Shown in pieces: positions 35,053 through 44,090 of a DNA stretch of 64,000 bases (positions are counted from its first letter, which is position 1; each line of letters starts with the position of its first letter). The DNA is taken from positions 2,790,001 through 2,854,000 of the forward strand of contig JAXLZC010000001.1 of NCBI GenBank assembly GCA_046351095.1. Reading direction: 5' to 3'. Below the pieces are notes generated by a model. The model was not told where the DNA came from. It did not search any database and saw only the letters and a list, made by a program, of their open reading frames with translations. The stretch comes from BQWY01 sp046351095. Lineage in GTDB: Bacteria > Nitrospirota > Nitrospiria > Nitrospirales > Nitrospiraceae. The translations under genes were made by a program, and so were the position numbers.

Positions 35053-35934
35053 CTAATGAGAAGCCCTGAGGAGCGTTTGGACGTGCTCACGGAATCGGTT
35101 TTGGAGGTCGCGTGTCAGCGGACCAGGCGAGCCGCTGCCGATAGAAGTCCCGTCGAGGGAGCGGACCGGCAGGATTTCGGAGCTGGTATTGGTCACGAAA
35201 CATTCGGATGCCTGCCTCAGTGTTTCGATAGGGAACGGGCCTTGTTCCGTTCTAATACCGGCATCTTGCGCCAGTCGTAGGACCAATTCGCGTGTCAGGC
35301 CGTCCAGGATGCCGCACGAAACGGCCGGTGTGCAGAGGCGGCCGTTCGAGACGAAAAAAATATTGCTGATCGTACATTCCGCGAGCTCGCCGCGCGTATT
35401 CAACATCACGGCATCGTAGACCTTGGCCGCCAAGGCCTCGCGCTTCGCCAAAATATTATTCAAAAAATTGAGTGACTTGATCTGTGGGTTCAGCGCTTCG
35501 GCCGGATTGCGTCGTGTCTGGGCTGTGATGAGCGTCACGCCTTCCGTGTAGTGCGCTGTCGAAGGGCGCACGAGCGGTTTCGTCATGATGACGATGGTGG
35601 GCGACGGGCAGAGCGCGGGATCGAGGCCGATGTCGCCGGGGCCGCGCGAGACGGTCATGCGAATATAGGCGTCGCGGTCCGCGGTGCCCACGTCGTTGCG
35701 CCGCATGGCCTCCTGCAGAATCGGCAACCAGGACGACGCTTCGCGCGGAATACGTAACCCGATCAATTCCGCCGAACGATAGAGTCGTGTCAGGTGCTCG
35801 TGTGCGAGGAAGATCGTCGCGCCGTAGGAGCGTAACGTTTCATAGACGCCGTCCCCGTAGAGAAAGCCGTGGTCGAAGACCGAAATCGTGGCCTGTTCCT
35901 TCGGGACGAACGTATCGTTCAGATAAATCCACAT
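35053..35934 (-). CDS. Class IV (PLP) aminotransferase / aminodeoxychorismate lyase-like
   Basis: The 293-residue fold-type IV PLP enzyme has YGDGVYETLR near the N terminus, the Schiff-base Lys in QIKSLNFLNNILA, and the ELAECTISNIFFV and GILDGLTRELVL segments. It lies 9 bp downstream of a chorismate-utilising synthase, which favours a role as 4-amino-4-deoxychorismate lyase (PabC) in folate synthesis. The branched-chain or D-amino-acid aminotransferase subfamilies share these motifs and cannot be excluded. Confidence 0.82.
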   Translation of the reverse strand: MWIYLNDTFVPKEQATISVFDHGFLYGDGVYETLRSYGATIFLAHEHLTRLYRSAELIGLRIPREASSWLPILQEAMRRNDVGTADRDAYIRMTVSRGPGDIGLDPALCPSPTIVIMTKPLVRPSTAHYTEGVTLITAQTRRNPAEALNPQIKSLNFLNNILAKREALAAKVYDAVMLNTRGELAECTISNIFFVSNGRLCTPAVSCGILDGLTRELVLRLAQDAGIRTEQGPFPIETLRQASECFVTNTSSEILPVRSLDGTSIGSGSPGPLTRDLQNRFREHVQTLLRASH

Positions 35935-35943
35935 CGTGAGTCC

Positions 35944-37461
35944 TTATGCGAGTCCTTCGTAGCTGCGACTGAGAGCGGAAAAAAATGCCTGCCCCTTGTG
36001 CATCGTTTCGTCATATTCCCGCGCGGGATCGGAATCAGCCACGATTCCCGCGCCGACCTGTAGATAGCCTGAGCTGCCGGTCAACAGCATGGTGCGGATG
36101 AGGATATTCCAGTCCATGTCGCCGGTGCGGCTGACATAGCCGAGTGCACCGGTGTAGATCCCGCGGCGCACCGGTTCGAGTTCGTCGATGATCTGCATGC
36201 AACGGACTTTGGGAACCCCGGTGATTGTGCCGCCGGGGAAGACAGCGCGGAGCACATCTGCGCCTGTCCTGTCGTCGCGTAGCTTCCCCCGCACATTCGA
36301 CACCAAATGACTGACGTGCGAGTACTGTTCGATGGCGAGAAATTCGTCGACGGCGACAGTGCAGTACTCGCAAACGCGACCCAGGTCGTTGCGTTCAAGA
36401 TCCACAAGCATTACGTGTTCCGCGCGTTCCTTTTCATTCGCCAACAATTCATGTTTGAGCCGATCGTCTTCCCAGGCACCCGTACCGCGCGGCCTTGTCC
36501 CGGCAATCGGCCTGGTGTCGACGAGGCGACCTCGTTGCCGCACGAGGCGCTCCGGCGAACAACTCACGAGCGTCAGGTCGTCGAACGTCATGAGGCCCGC
36601 GAACGGCGAGGGATTGATACGGCGGAGGCGGTCGTACAGCGCCGTGCCGATGTGTGCGTGCGACGGATCGCTGTGGCCGTCGAGTGCCGTAAGGTCAAAG
36701 CTGAATCGGTGCGACAAATTCGCCTGATAGATATCTCCCGCGCGAATGTAATCCTGACAGCGCACGACACGCTCCATATACGCGGCGCGCGTTTGCCCGG
36801 GGAGCGGCGTCATCGCCTGCCAATTAAACGCAGAAAGCGGGGCGATCATTGGCGCCGTGAGCTCGGTGTGCCATGCGTGCAGCCGCGACAGCCCTTCTTC
36901 GTATAGCGTCGAACGAGCGGTGTTACGAAAGCGCGCGGCCGACGGCGTGAACATCAAATGGACCATTCGGTCGGCATGGTCGATAGCACCAACCGTTTCG
37001 TAGAAAGCGACGTGGAGGTCGGGCACTAGGACGTCGCAGTTTGCGAGGGAAGGTAGGCGTTCGAGTCGGCGCACGTAGTCGTAGCTCAAGTATCCGACAG
37101 CTCCACCGACAAACGGCGGAAGATGCTTCTGCGGTTCGAGCGCATCCGATGTGACGGTGTCGATCACCGTATCGAGCGGGTCGGTCGTGAGCGCGGTATG
37201 ACCCGCATGGCTGGTGAAGATCGCCTGCCCATTCTCGACGCGTATTGTGCCCGATGGGCGGTGACCAAAAAACGAGTAGGTAGATTGCCCAAGCGGAGGT
37301 CTGCCGGTCTCCAGGAGAAACGCCGGTCCGTCGCTGGTGTCGAGGCGGCCGTAGCACGCGAAGGCGTCCACATCCGCTTGCGGGAAGGACAGCACCATGG
37401 TCTGAGGTGGCCCCTCGGTATAGCCCTGGCGAGACGGATTGATGGCCGGCTGATTCTTCAC
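35944..37461 (-). CDS. Chorismate-binding synthase component I (PabB/TrpE family)
   Basis: This 505-residue protein has the complete chorismate-binding domain: RAGDIYQANLSHRF, PIAGTRPRG, ERAEHVMLVDLERNDLGRV, PGGTITGVPK and GAGIVADSDP. Position 2 after PI is Ala, the anthranilate synthase form; E. coli-type aminodeoxychorismate synthases have Lys there. The class IV lyase gene 9 bp downstream points to PabB, so the motif and the context disagree. No glutamine amidotransferase subunit is adjacent. Confidence 0.85.
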   Translation of the reverse strand: MKNQPAINPSRQGYTEGPPQTMVLSFPQADVDAFACYGRLDTSDGPAFLLETGRPPLGQSTYSFFGHRPSGTIRVENGQAIFTSHAGHTALTTDPLDTVIDTVTSDALEPQKHLPPFVGGAVGYLSYDYVRRLERLPSLANCDVLVPDLHVAFYETVGAIDHADRMVHLMFTPSAARFRNTARSTLYEEGLSRLHAWHTELTAPMIAPLSAFNWQAMTPLPGQTRAAYMERVVRCQDYIRAGDIYQANLSHRFSFDLTALDGHSDPSHAHIGTALYDRLRRINPSPFAGLMTFDDLTLVSCSPERLVRQRGRLVDTRPIAGTRPRGTGAWEDDRLKHELLANEKERAEHVMLVDLERNDLGRVCEYCTVAVDEFLAIEQYSHVSHLVSNVRGKLRDDRTGADVLRAVFPGGTITGVPKVRCMQIIDELEPVRRGIYTGALGYVSRTGDMDWNILIRTMLLTGSSGYLQVGAGIVADSDPAREYDETMHKGQAFFSALSRSYEGLA

Positions 37462-37599
37462 GCCCCCATCATATCGGGATGGCTTCGGCGGATCTACGTG
37501 GTCTGTCGGAGGAGCTGTTGGAATGTCTGACGGTGTGGAAGGACGTGTGAAGCTGCGCGCTCGCTCTCAGGAGGAGCGAGCGCGCGGTACCTGGTGAAA

Positions 37600-38226
37600 T
37601 CAGTATCGTGTCGACTCGACCTCGGAGGTGGATGAGGGCGAGAGCGTCTCTTGTTTCAATCGGCGCTCGGCAGCCCGATCGGCGAGCTCGGTCATTTTTT
37701 TCTTCAGAAACGATTCGCGTTCGTGCGTCGCGGCATCCTGCACCATTTTCAAGGCGCCGGCATCGTCGGTCTCGACCAAGGCGTGGGCAGCGGCTTCGCG
37801 CACGAGCGTGTCCGTCGATTGCAGGTGCGGGGCGATCGTTGAGGTCGCCTTCCCCTTCGACACGCGTGCGAGGGCGATCAGTCCGCGCCGCAGCAGCGGC
37901 TGGTTGGGTTTCGGATCTTTCACTAGGGAGCCCAAAAACGCCTCGACCTTCGGGTCGTTCTGATAATACCCGAGGTAGGACGTGGCACGCGCGCGATACG
38001 CAATATCTTGGTCGGGGTCTTGTGCGATGGCGATGAGATGCGTGGGCACGTCCGGGCCGAACTTTTGTAACTCTTCGGCGGTGGCGACGTGTTCCTCGGC
38101 CGCCAATAGGTTCTGCAAAGATTGTCGTGTGGTCGTCCGTGCGCCTTCCGCGGATGCATTCGAGGCGGCGCATCCGTATTGTCCGACCAACATCATGATC
38201 GTCAATGCTGTAAGCAACCTGGTCAT
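37600..38226 (-). CDS. HEAT-repeat lipoprotein
   Basis: The 208-residue product has a signal peptide with lipobox VGQYGC (Cys 19). The rest is alpha-helical, with HEAT/PBS-type repeats (AQDPDQDIAYRARATSYLGYY, LVREAAAHALVETDDAGAL) and a charged C-terminal helix. HEAT solenoids mediate protein contacts; the partner is unknown. It is separate from, but on the same strand as, the upstream metalloprotease. Confidence 0.78.
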   Translation of the reverse strand: MTRLLTALTIMMLVGQYGCAASNASAEGARTTTRQSLQNLLAAEEHVATAEELQKFGPDVPTHLIAIAQDPDQDIAYRARATSYLGYYQNDPKVEAFLGSLVKDPKPNQPLLRRGLIALARVSKGKATSTIAPHLQSTDTLVREAAAHALVETDDAGALKMVQDAATHERESFLKKKMTELADRAAERRLKQETLSPSSTSEVESTRY

Positions 38227-38259
38227 CGGAGGTTCCTTTCTATCGGCCGCTGTGTGGCC

Positions 38260-39498
38260 TTAGCGCACGAGCGGATTGCGGACGAGGACGAAGGATTGAT
38301 TCGCGGAAATCTGGTCGCGTGGGCCCAGCGAATCGGGGCCTTGCGTCCAGAACATCAGATTCCGCGCGCCGCCGGCGATGCCGCATTCCGTCGGGTCGAC
38401 GCCTTGGTCGCCGTCGCCGCCGGGAGGGAGATCCACCGTCGCCAAACATTCGGGCGTATCGGGGATGGGATCGACGTTCACAAAGTTGGTCGGCGAACTC
38501 GGCGTCGAGCCGGTGCGTTCGGTCGCGTGGAAAAGGCCTAAGTAGTGGCCCACCTCGTGCGCCATGGTCCGCCCGCGTCGAACGAGGTCGCCCGATTGGA
38601 GCGAACCGATGCGTGGTGCCACGAGCGAAATGGCGATCCCGGACGATCCGGTGCCTTGCATCCGTGCCGGTCCCGGAATGCCGCCAGAAATGCCGAGCAC
38701 ACCGGCGATGCCATCAAGCTGAATGTCTTGTACGAAAAAGATGTTCAAGCCGATGTTGGCGTCGTCCGGTGGCCGCAGCGAAAACAGTTGAGCCTGTTCC
38801 TCCGAGCCTTCTAGGACGGCGAACTCGGACGCAGCGTTGTTGGGACAATCGAACGTCAGCGTATTCCCAGGCTGAATGCCGGCCTGTGCCAGGATGCGAC
38901 GGAATTCGGTGAGGATCGTCAGGAACCGCTGGTCGGACAAGGCGGTTTGCGCCGAAATGTCTTCGATGCCGCAGAAGACGAGATTCACGTCCAAGGTGCC
39001 GCCGGTGGGGTTCAGTCGGTGGTTCACCACTCCCCACAGTTGCACCGTGGTGTCGGCATTGTGCGGATTACCGATTTGGAATTGATACTGACCGTTTTCG
39101 AATGTGTAGGTGGTGGTTTGCGGCAGCATGCCGGCCGTCACCGGGAAGGTCGCCTGCTGAAAGAGATTTTTCCCGATCGGATCCAGATCGTTCGCATCCG
39201 CGGTGACAAGCGTTTGTCCGGAAGGGCTTTTTACGTTGGTGATGACGCCGGGACGTTGCGAGTCGTTGGGAATGGCCATCAAGAGCAGCGACGACGCGCC
39301 CTGCGCAGTGACGGCGATAGGCGTACTCAGCAAGCGCCCCGCTGGGATAGTATAGCTGCCGAGATTTTGTACATCGCCGGCCGAAGGCGGCGGCACAATC
39401 GCTGTCGGCGCAGGCGCGGGATCGCTCCCTCCGCTACAGGCGGTCAGTGTGGCGGCGACAAGCGACAGGGACAAGAAGGCATATCGCGTGATCGACAT
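38260..39498 (-). CDS. Secreted metzincin-type zinc metalloprotease (lipoprotein)
   Basis: The 412-residue lipoprotein (signal ending LTAC, Cys 21) contains a zinc-protease motif HEVGHYLGLFH, which is the metzincin HExxHxxGxxH signature, near residue 315. The N-terminal ~200 residues look like a beta-rich pre-peptidase domain (VKSPSGQTLV, TTTYTFENGQYQFQIGN). Downstream Cys residues could form disulfides. It probably acts outside the inner membrane, substrate unknown. The ATG at 39496-39498 has AAGGA eight bases upstream. Confidence 0.85.
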   Translation of the reverse strand: MSITRYAFLSLSLVAATLTACSGGSDPAPAPTAIVPPPSAGDVQNLGSYTIPAGRLLSTPIAVTAQGASSLLLMAIPNDSQRPGVITNVKSPSGQTLVTADANDLDPIGKNLFQQATFPVTAGMLPQTTTYTFENGQYQFQIGNPHNADTTVQLWGVVNHRLNPTGGTLDVNLVFCGIEDISAQTALSDQRFLTILTEFRRILAQAGIQPGNTLTFDCPNNAASEFAVLEGSEEQAQLFSLRPPDDANIGLNIFFVQDIQLDGIAGVLGISGGIPGPARMQGTGSSGIAISLVAPRIGSLQSGDLVRRGRTMAHEVGHYLGLFHATERTGSTPSSPTNFVNVDPIPDTPECLATVDLPPGGDGDQGVDPTECGIAGGARNLMFWTQGPDSLGPRDQISANQSFVLVRNPLVR

Positions 39499-39694
39499 AA
39501 TGTGGTCCTTGTGGTGCTTAAAATCGACTGTACACATGTCGCATACCGAAAACCGCAGATGCCATACCTCATCCGTCCTGTAGGCAGGAAGCGGCAGACG
39601 TTGCTCGATGTCGCCGCATCCTACCAGACCGACGTGGCGTGATGTCGATGCTATCCGTAGACGACGCGAGGATCGGTTCTGCGCCACACATGCC

Positions 39695-39724
39695 TTGACT
39701 TTTCTGCATATTTCTTGTTTGAAT
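39695..39724 (+). promoter_or_regulatory. Putative promoter of the F0 ATP synthase cluster
   Basis: TTGACT (39695-39700) and TTGAAT (39719-39724) are spaced by 18 bp, about 60 bp before the first F0 gene. The -35 is good and the -10 is weak. The remainder of the 287-bp gap to the divergent protease shows no gene. Confidence 0.4.
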
Positions 39725-39785
39725 AGCGCGCTTTTTGAGCGATGATTCGCGCCCGATGGGTGTGCGAGCCCTGTAGAGCCACCCC

Positions 39786-40004
39786 ATGCCCCCCACTTCG
39801 GATCCATTGTATGCGGGTCTGGGTCAAGCGCTCCGCATCGGCACTGAGGTGCTCGCTGCGCTGATCGTCGGCGGTGGGCTTGGATGGGCGCTGGACACCT
39901 ATGTGCTCCAGTCCGGTCCGTGGGGAATGGTCGGTGGGCTGGTCCTCGGGGTGGTGGCCGGTGTGCGGAATGCCTACCGTGCCGCAGAACGCTGGAAAGC
40001 CTGA
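39786..40004 (+). CDS. AtpZ/AtpI-family F0 accessory protein
   Basis: This 72-residue protein has two TM helices (GTEVLAALIVGGGLGWALD and PWGMVGGLVLGVVAG) and a short basic tail, matching the AtpZ/AtpI family that assists c-ring assembly or Mg2+/Ca2+ uptake. It is first in an atpB-atpE-atpF cluster. Confidence 0.8.
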   Translation: MPPTSDPLYAGLGQALRIGTEVLAALIVGGGLGWALDTYVLQSGPWGMVGGLVLGVVAGVRNAYRAAERWKA

Positions 40005-40055
40005 TCGACGTTCGGTGCGCGCCCCTTACCAGGGCTGTTGAAGGAAGGATCTGCG

Positions 40056-40808
40056 GTGGAAGAAAGTCCGCTTCATCCGTTCGAATTGCACGAAATCGTG
40101 CCGATGTCTCTGTTCGGTCTCGATATCTCGATCAATAAGGCCGTGATCTGGATGTGGATCGTGGTCGGATTGATCGCGATTCTTATGATCTCCGCTGCCA
40201 AAGCAAAAAGTTTGGTGCCGGGGAAGTTGCAGAGCCTCGCGGAGATGATGGTGGACTTTATCCGCGGCATCATCTTGGACACGATGGGGCCGCAGGGCAT
40301 GAAGTTCTTCCCGTTCATCGCCTCGCTCTTTCTCTTTATCTTGTTCAGTAATTTATTGGGCCTGATACCTGGTGCGTACACCGTCACCAGCCAACTCATC
40401 GTGACCACCGTTTTTGCATTGGTCGTGTATGGCCTGAGTCTGGTGTTGGGCTTCATGCTCCACGGGGGGAAGTTCCTCGGGATTCTCGTGCCGCCCGGGA
40501 CGCCGGGCTGGTTGTTGCCGTTGATGATCCCGATCGAGTTGGTCAGCCAGTTAGCGCGACCCGTGTCGTTGGCCGTTCGTCTTTTTGCGAATATGACCGC
40601 GGGGCACGTGATTTTGGGCGTGCTCTTCGGATTGGCGATCAGCGGGGGATTGCTGATCGGCTGGTTGCCCTTTGCGTTTACCATTGCGATGAACGGCCTC
40701 GAGTTGGGTATCGCCTTCATCCAAGCCTATATCTTTACCGTCCTGACCTGTGTGTATCTGGGCGATGCCGTGACCTTGCATGGTCACGGCGACGACCACG
40801 CCCATTAA
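40056..40808 (+). CDS. atpB: ATP synthase F0 subunit a
   Basis: The 250-residue membrane subunit forms the proton half-channels. The essential Arg sits in LARPVSLAVRLFANMTAGH, with LELGIAFIQAYIFTVL near the end. I start at GTG 40056 because AAGGAAGGA lies just upstream and the conserved LHPFELHEIVP follows; a TTG at 40038 is less likely. It precedes atpE by ~50 bp. Confidence 0.93.
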   Translation: MEESPLHPFELHEIVPMSLFGLDISINKAVIWMWIVVGLIAILMISAAKAKSLVPGKLQSLAEMMVDFIRGIILDTMGPQGMKFFPFIASLFLFILFSNLLGLIPGAYTVTSQLIVTTVFALVVYGLSLVLGFMLHGGKFLGILVPPGTPGWLLPLMIPIELVSQLARPVSLAVRLFANMTAGHVILGVLFGLAISGGLLIGWLPFAFTIAMNGLELGIAFIQAYIFTVLTCVYLGDAVTLHGHGDDHAH

Positions 40809-40857
40809 TCTTGTTATCGACGCAGCGATTGACCGATTAGAAGGAGGAGATGACGAC

Positions 40858-41088
40858 ATGGATTCAGCAGCAGCCGCATTGTTGGGTATGGGTTTGGCCG
40901 CCGCAGGATTTGCCGGAGCCGGCGTGGGGATCGGATATATCTTCGGCAAGATGATCGAAGCGGTCGCCCGCCAGCCGGAAGCGGAAGGCCGTGTCGGCAA
41001 GTATATGTGGATCGGGTTCGCGTTGGTCGAAGCCATCGCGCTCTACGGTCTCGTCATTGCCTTCATCATCATGGGGCTCCGCAAGTAG
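40858..41088 (+). CDS. atpE: ATP synthase F0 subunit c
   Basis: This 76-residue hairpin of two TM helices has the conserved polar loop ARQPEAEGR and the proton-carrying Glu58 in GFALVEAIALYGL. The sequence around the carboxylate lacks the extra Gln/Ser/Thr of Na+-binding rings, suggesting H+ coupling. The ATG at 40858 has AAGGAGG nine bases upstream. Confidence 0.93.
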   Translation: MDSAAAALLGMGLAAAGFAGAGVGIGYIFGKMIEAVARQPEAEGRVGKYMWIGFALVEAIALYGLVIAFIIMGLRK

Positions 41089-41193
41089 GTTCGCAGGCGC
41101 GCGCCGCGCTCGCTTGTGTCGTTCATGGATGGAAAGTCGTAGCCCGGAGCTGGGCTTTCCATCCCGTTCTTCATCTCAATTTGGGTAACGACG

Positions 41194-41703
41194 ATGCCGC
41201 AATTTGAAAGCCACTTCTACTCCTCGTTGATTTTCTGGGAAGTGATCTCCTTCGCGATCCTGTTTTGGGTGCTCTACAAGTTCGCCTTCCCGGCGATCTT
41301 AGAGACCTTGGAGTCGCGCGAGCGGAAGATTCGGGAGTCGTTGGAACTGGCGGATCGGCAGCGTGCAGATGCAGAGCGGACACTCAAGCAATACGAAGCC
41401 AAATTGGCGCAGGCGTCCAAGGAAGCCGAGCAGATCTTGGCGCAAGCCAAGGAACGCGCCACGCGATTGCTGGAAGAAAACGAGCAACGCCTGACGGCCG
41501 AAGCGGAACGTATCAAGGGCGATTCCACGCGCGAGATCGAGCAGGCACGCCGGACGGCCTTGCAGGACATTCGCAAACAAACCACCGAATTGGCGTTGAT
41601 GGTAGCGGAGAAGGTCGTGCAACGCAGTTTGACCGACGCCGACCACAAGCGCTTTGCGGATGAAGCGTTGGACGCGTTGGCACGGAACCAGGGGAAGGCG
41701 TAG
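41194..41703 (+). CDS. atpF: ATP synthase F0 subunit b
   Basis: The 169-residue protein has one N-terminal TM helix (SSLIFWEVISFAILFWVLYKF) and a long, highly charged coiled coil (residues 35-150) typical of the peripheral stalk. It is the last F0 gene: no delta, alpha, gamma, beta or epsilon genes follow, and the next gene is convergent. F1 genes must therefore be elsewhere. Confidence 0.9.
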   Translation: MPQFESHFYSSLIFWEVISFAILFWVLYKFAFPAILETLESRERKIRESLELADRQRADAERTLKQYEAKLAQASKEAEQILAQAKERATRLLEENEQRLTAEAERIKGDSTREIEQARRTALQDIRKQTTELALMVAEKVVQRSLTDADHKRFADEALDALARNQGKA

Positions 41704-41751
41704 TTCTTCCCCGCTGGCTGTGTGTCGGTCGGTGAGTGGCTTGTTGTCTGA

Positions 41752-41779
41752 CGCTGCAGAGAGGCCATATCTCGCAGCG
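41752..41779. terminator. Bidirectional hairpin between atpF and larE
   Basis: CGCTGC-A-GAGA (41752-41762) pairs with TCTC-GCAGCG (41770-41779), with one bulged base and a 7-nt loop, midway between two convergent genes. There is no U-tract on either side. Confidence 0.55.
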
Positions 41780-41808
41780 CAGTCTCTAGGTCGGTGGTAG
41801 ATTCGAGC

Positions 41809-42693
41809 TTACCGACTCGCCTCGTGTGAATCGTCGGCGGGCGCGTAGTTGGCCTTCCCCGGGCGATATCCTTCTTGGTCGATTTCTACCGCATCAAATC
41901 CCATCAACTGGAGTCGGGCGTTTAAGTCCCGCTCTCGCTGAAAGGCGAGGAGTGCGGGGACTTCATCCGCGCCTACTTCGATCCGTGCACGTTCGCCGAT
42001 CGCCCGTACGCGCACTTGGCGAAATCCGACAGCGACAAGATAGGCCTCGGCCCGTTCGATGCGTCTGAGGAGCGCGTCGGTAATGGCCTGTCCGCGGATG
42101 ACGCGCGACGAGAGGCATGCGGCCGCAGGTTTGTCGGCGATGCTGATCCCCAAGAGATGCGCCACCGCGCGAATATCCGCCTTCGTGAATCCCGCCTCGA
42201 CGAGGGGGCTACGTACCTGCCATTCGTGTGCGGCTCTGATCCCCGGTCGATCGTCTCCGAAGTCGTCGAGGTGCACACCATTGACGACATATTGGAGTCC
42301 CAGCTCTTTCCGCAAGGTCTCCATCCCCGAGTAGAGGTCTGTCTTGCAGTGATAGCAGCGCATGGCGTCGTTCTCGGCAAAGGCTGGGATCGCCAATTGG
42401 TCGGTCTGGTGCCACAGGTGACGGCAGCCTATTTCTTTTGCAAGTTGTTCGCACGCCAGGCGTTCGCTTTCGGGAAAGGTCGGGGAGACAGCCGTCACGG
42501 CGACGGCATGGGGGCCGAGGCGGTCGTGCGCGACGCGAAGGACGAGCGTGCTGTCGATGCCGCCGGAGAAGGTCACAAGGACGGATTGAAGCCGGTCGAG
42601 GACATCACAGAGTGCGGCATGTTTCGTGGCCGGATCGGAGGCAACGATGGCGTTTGAAGAGGCGGCCGCCTGCCGGTCGGCCGGGCGGCTCAT
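41809..42693 (-). CDS. larE: LarE-type ATP-dependent sacrificial sulfur transferase
   Basis: The 294-residue PP-loop enzyme has the ATP motif SGGIDSTLVL (about 43-52), RCYHCKTDLY with the Cys that donates sulfur in LarE, and PAAACLSSR. LarE builds the nickel-pincer nucleotide cofactor. larB and larC are not next to it. The start overlaps the stop of the non-catalytic M16 gene (ATGA). Confidence 0.88.
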   Translation of the reverse strand: MSRPADRQAAASSNAIVASDPATKHAALCDVLDRLQSVLVTFSGGIDSTLVLRVAHDRLGPHAVAVTAVSPTFPESERLACEQLAKEIGCRHLWHQTDQLAIPAFAENDAMRCYHCKTDLYSGMETLRKELGLQYVVNGVHLDDFGDDRPGIRAAHEWQVRSPLVEAGFTKADIRAVAHLLGISIADKPAAACLSSRVIRGQAITDALLRRIERAEAYLVAVGFRQVRVRAIGERARIEVGADEVPALLAFQRERDLNARLQLMGFDAVEIDQEGYRPGKANYAPADDSHEASR

Positions 42694-44090
42694 GGCTTGG
42701 CGTCGGTGGAGACCTTCGCCTTCGATTGATCGCCGACGACGACCAAGGCGTAGTGATGCGGGTCGAGGTACAGCTTGGCGGCGCGGAGGACGTCTTCCTT
42801 GCCGACGCGGTCGATCCAGCGCGGATACTGCGAGAAGTAGTCGAGCCCCAAATTATGCAGCTCTACGAGACTGAGCGTTTGTGCAAGTTTCGTCCCTGTA
42901 TCCAGACGCAACGCAAAACTGCCCATCAGATAGGCTTTCGCGTCCGCTAGCTCTTGATCCGACACGGGGGATTCGCGAATGGCTCGGAGTTCGTGCAGTA
43001 CCGACGCGATCGCTTGATTGGTCGCTTCCGTCCTGGTTTGCAGGCTGATGTAGAACGGTCCTGGTGCGACGCGTCCATCGAACTGACTGGTCACGCCGTA
43101 GGCAAGGCCTTGTTTGTCGCGGATCGTGTCCATCAACCGAGAGCCGAATCCGCCGGCACCAAAAACGTAGTTCAGCACCGTCACCGCGTAATAGTCTGGA
43201 TTGCTGCGGCTCACGCCCGGGTGGCCGAGTACGATGCTCGATTGCGTCAGCTCCTTGTTGATCAATTTCAGCGTCGGTTTGGCAAGGGGCTGCGCGGCAG
43301 TCGGCTTCCCGGGGGCCACACCGCCGGGCTTCCACCCGCCGAAATATTTCACGACGAGGGCGGCCGCCTCCTCCTGCGTCACATCACCGACCAAGCTGAG
43401 GATGCTTTGGTTGGGTACGTAGTGTTGCGCGTGAAAGGCCTGCACATCTTTCAGCTCGATCAGCGGGATCGTCGATTCCGTGCCCGACACCGGCCAGCGA
43501 TACGGATGGCCGGGGAAAATCATCTGCGACAGCGCGCGCATCGCTACCGTACCGGGGTCGTCCTGCTCGCTTTGTAATTGCCCCAAGACTTCGCTGCGTA
43601 CGCGTTCGACTTCGTGTTTCGGGAAGACCGGATTCTGAATGATGTCCGACAGGAGCGAGAAACCCAGGTCGACGTCCTTCTTGAGGATACGGAGCGTCGC
43701 GTTGCTGAAATCTTCCGACGCGCGCGCGCTCAACGAGCCGCCGACGAATTCGATTTGTTCGGCGAGTTGTGCGCTCGTGCGTGAGGTTGTGCCCTCGTCC
43801 AGCAGGCTCGCCGTTAGGTTGGCGACGCCGGCTTTGTCATTTGGGTCCTGCGCGGATCCCGCTTTGACCAGTACATGCACGTCCACCATCGGCAGTGCAT
43901 GTTGTTCGAGGTAGAGGACGATCAAGCCGTTCGGGAGCGTCCAGCGGACCGGGCGTAGTTCCGTCGCGTCTGCCTGCGACACGAAGGGTGACGCCCAACC
44001 GACCACGAGGACAAGGGCGCACAAGGCCATCGCCGCCACGCGGTGTGTGCGGGAACTCATGGTGGCTGTCTGCGTGCCGACAGTGCGCAT
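42690..44090 (-). CDS. M16 peptidase-family protein, non-catalytic subunit
   Basis: This 466-residue protein has a signal sequence and the M16 fold (LPNGLIVLYLEQHALP, AGSAQDPNDKAGVANLTASLLDEGT). The zinc motif HxxEH of the family is replaced by LLDEG, so it cannot bind catalytic zinc. The conserved R/Y pair near the C-terminal domain remains (FGSRLMDTIRDKQGLAYG). It starts by overlapping the stop of the catalytic partner. Such pairs form a heterodimeric periplasmic protease. Confidence 0.88.
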   Translation of the reverse strand: MRTVGTQTATMSSRTHRVAAMALCALVLVVGWASPFVSQADATELRPVRWTLPNGLIVLYLEQHALPMVDVHVLVKAGSAQDPNDKAGVANLTASLLDEGTTSRTSAQLAEQIEFVGGSLSARASEDFSNATLRILKKDVDLGFSLLSDIIQNPVFPKHEVERVRSEVLGQLQSEQDDPGTVAMRALSQMIFPGHPYRWPVSGTESTIPLIELKDVQAFHAQHYVPNQSILSLVGDVTQEEAAALVVKYFGGWKPGGVAPGKPTAAQPLAKPTLKLINKELTQSSIVLGHPGVSRSNPDYYAVTVLNYVFGAGGFGSRLMDTIRDKQGLAYGVTSQFDGRVAPGPFYISLQTRTEATNQAIASVLHELRAIRESPVSDQELADAKAYLMGSFALRLDTGTKLAQTLSLVELHNLGLDYFSQYPRWIDRVGKEDVLRAAKLYLDPHHYALVVVGDQSKAKVSTDAKP

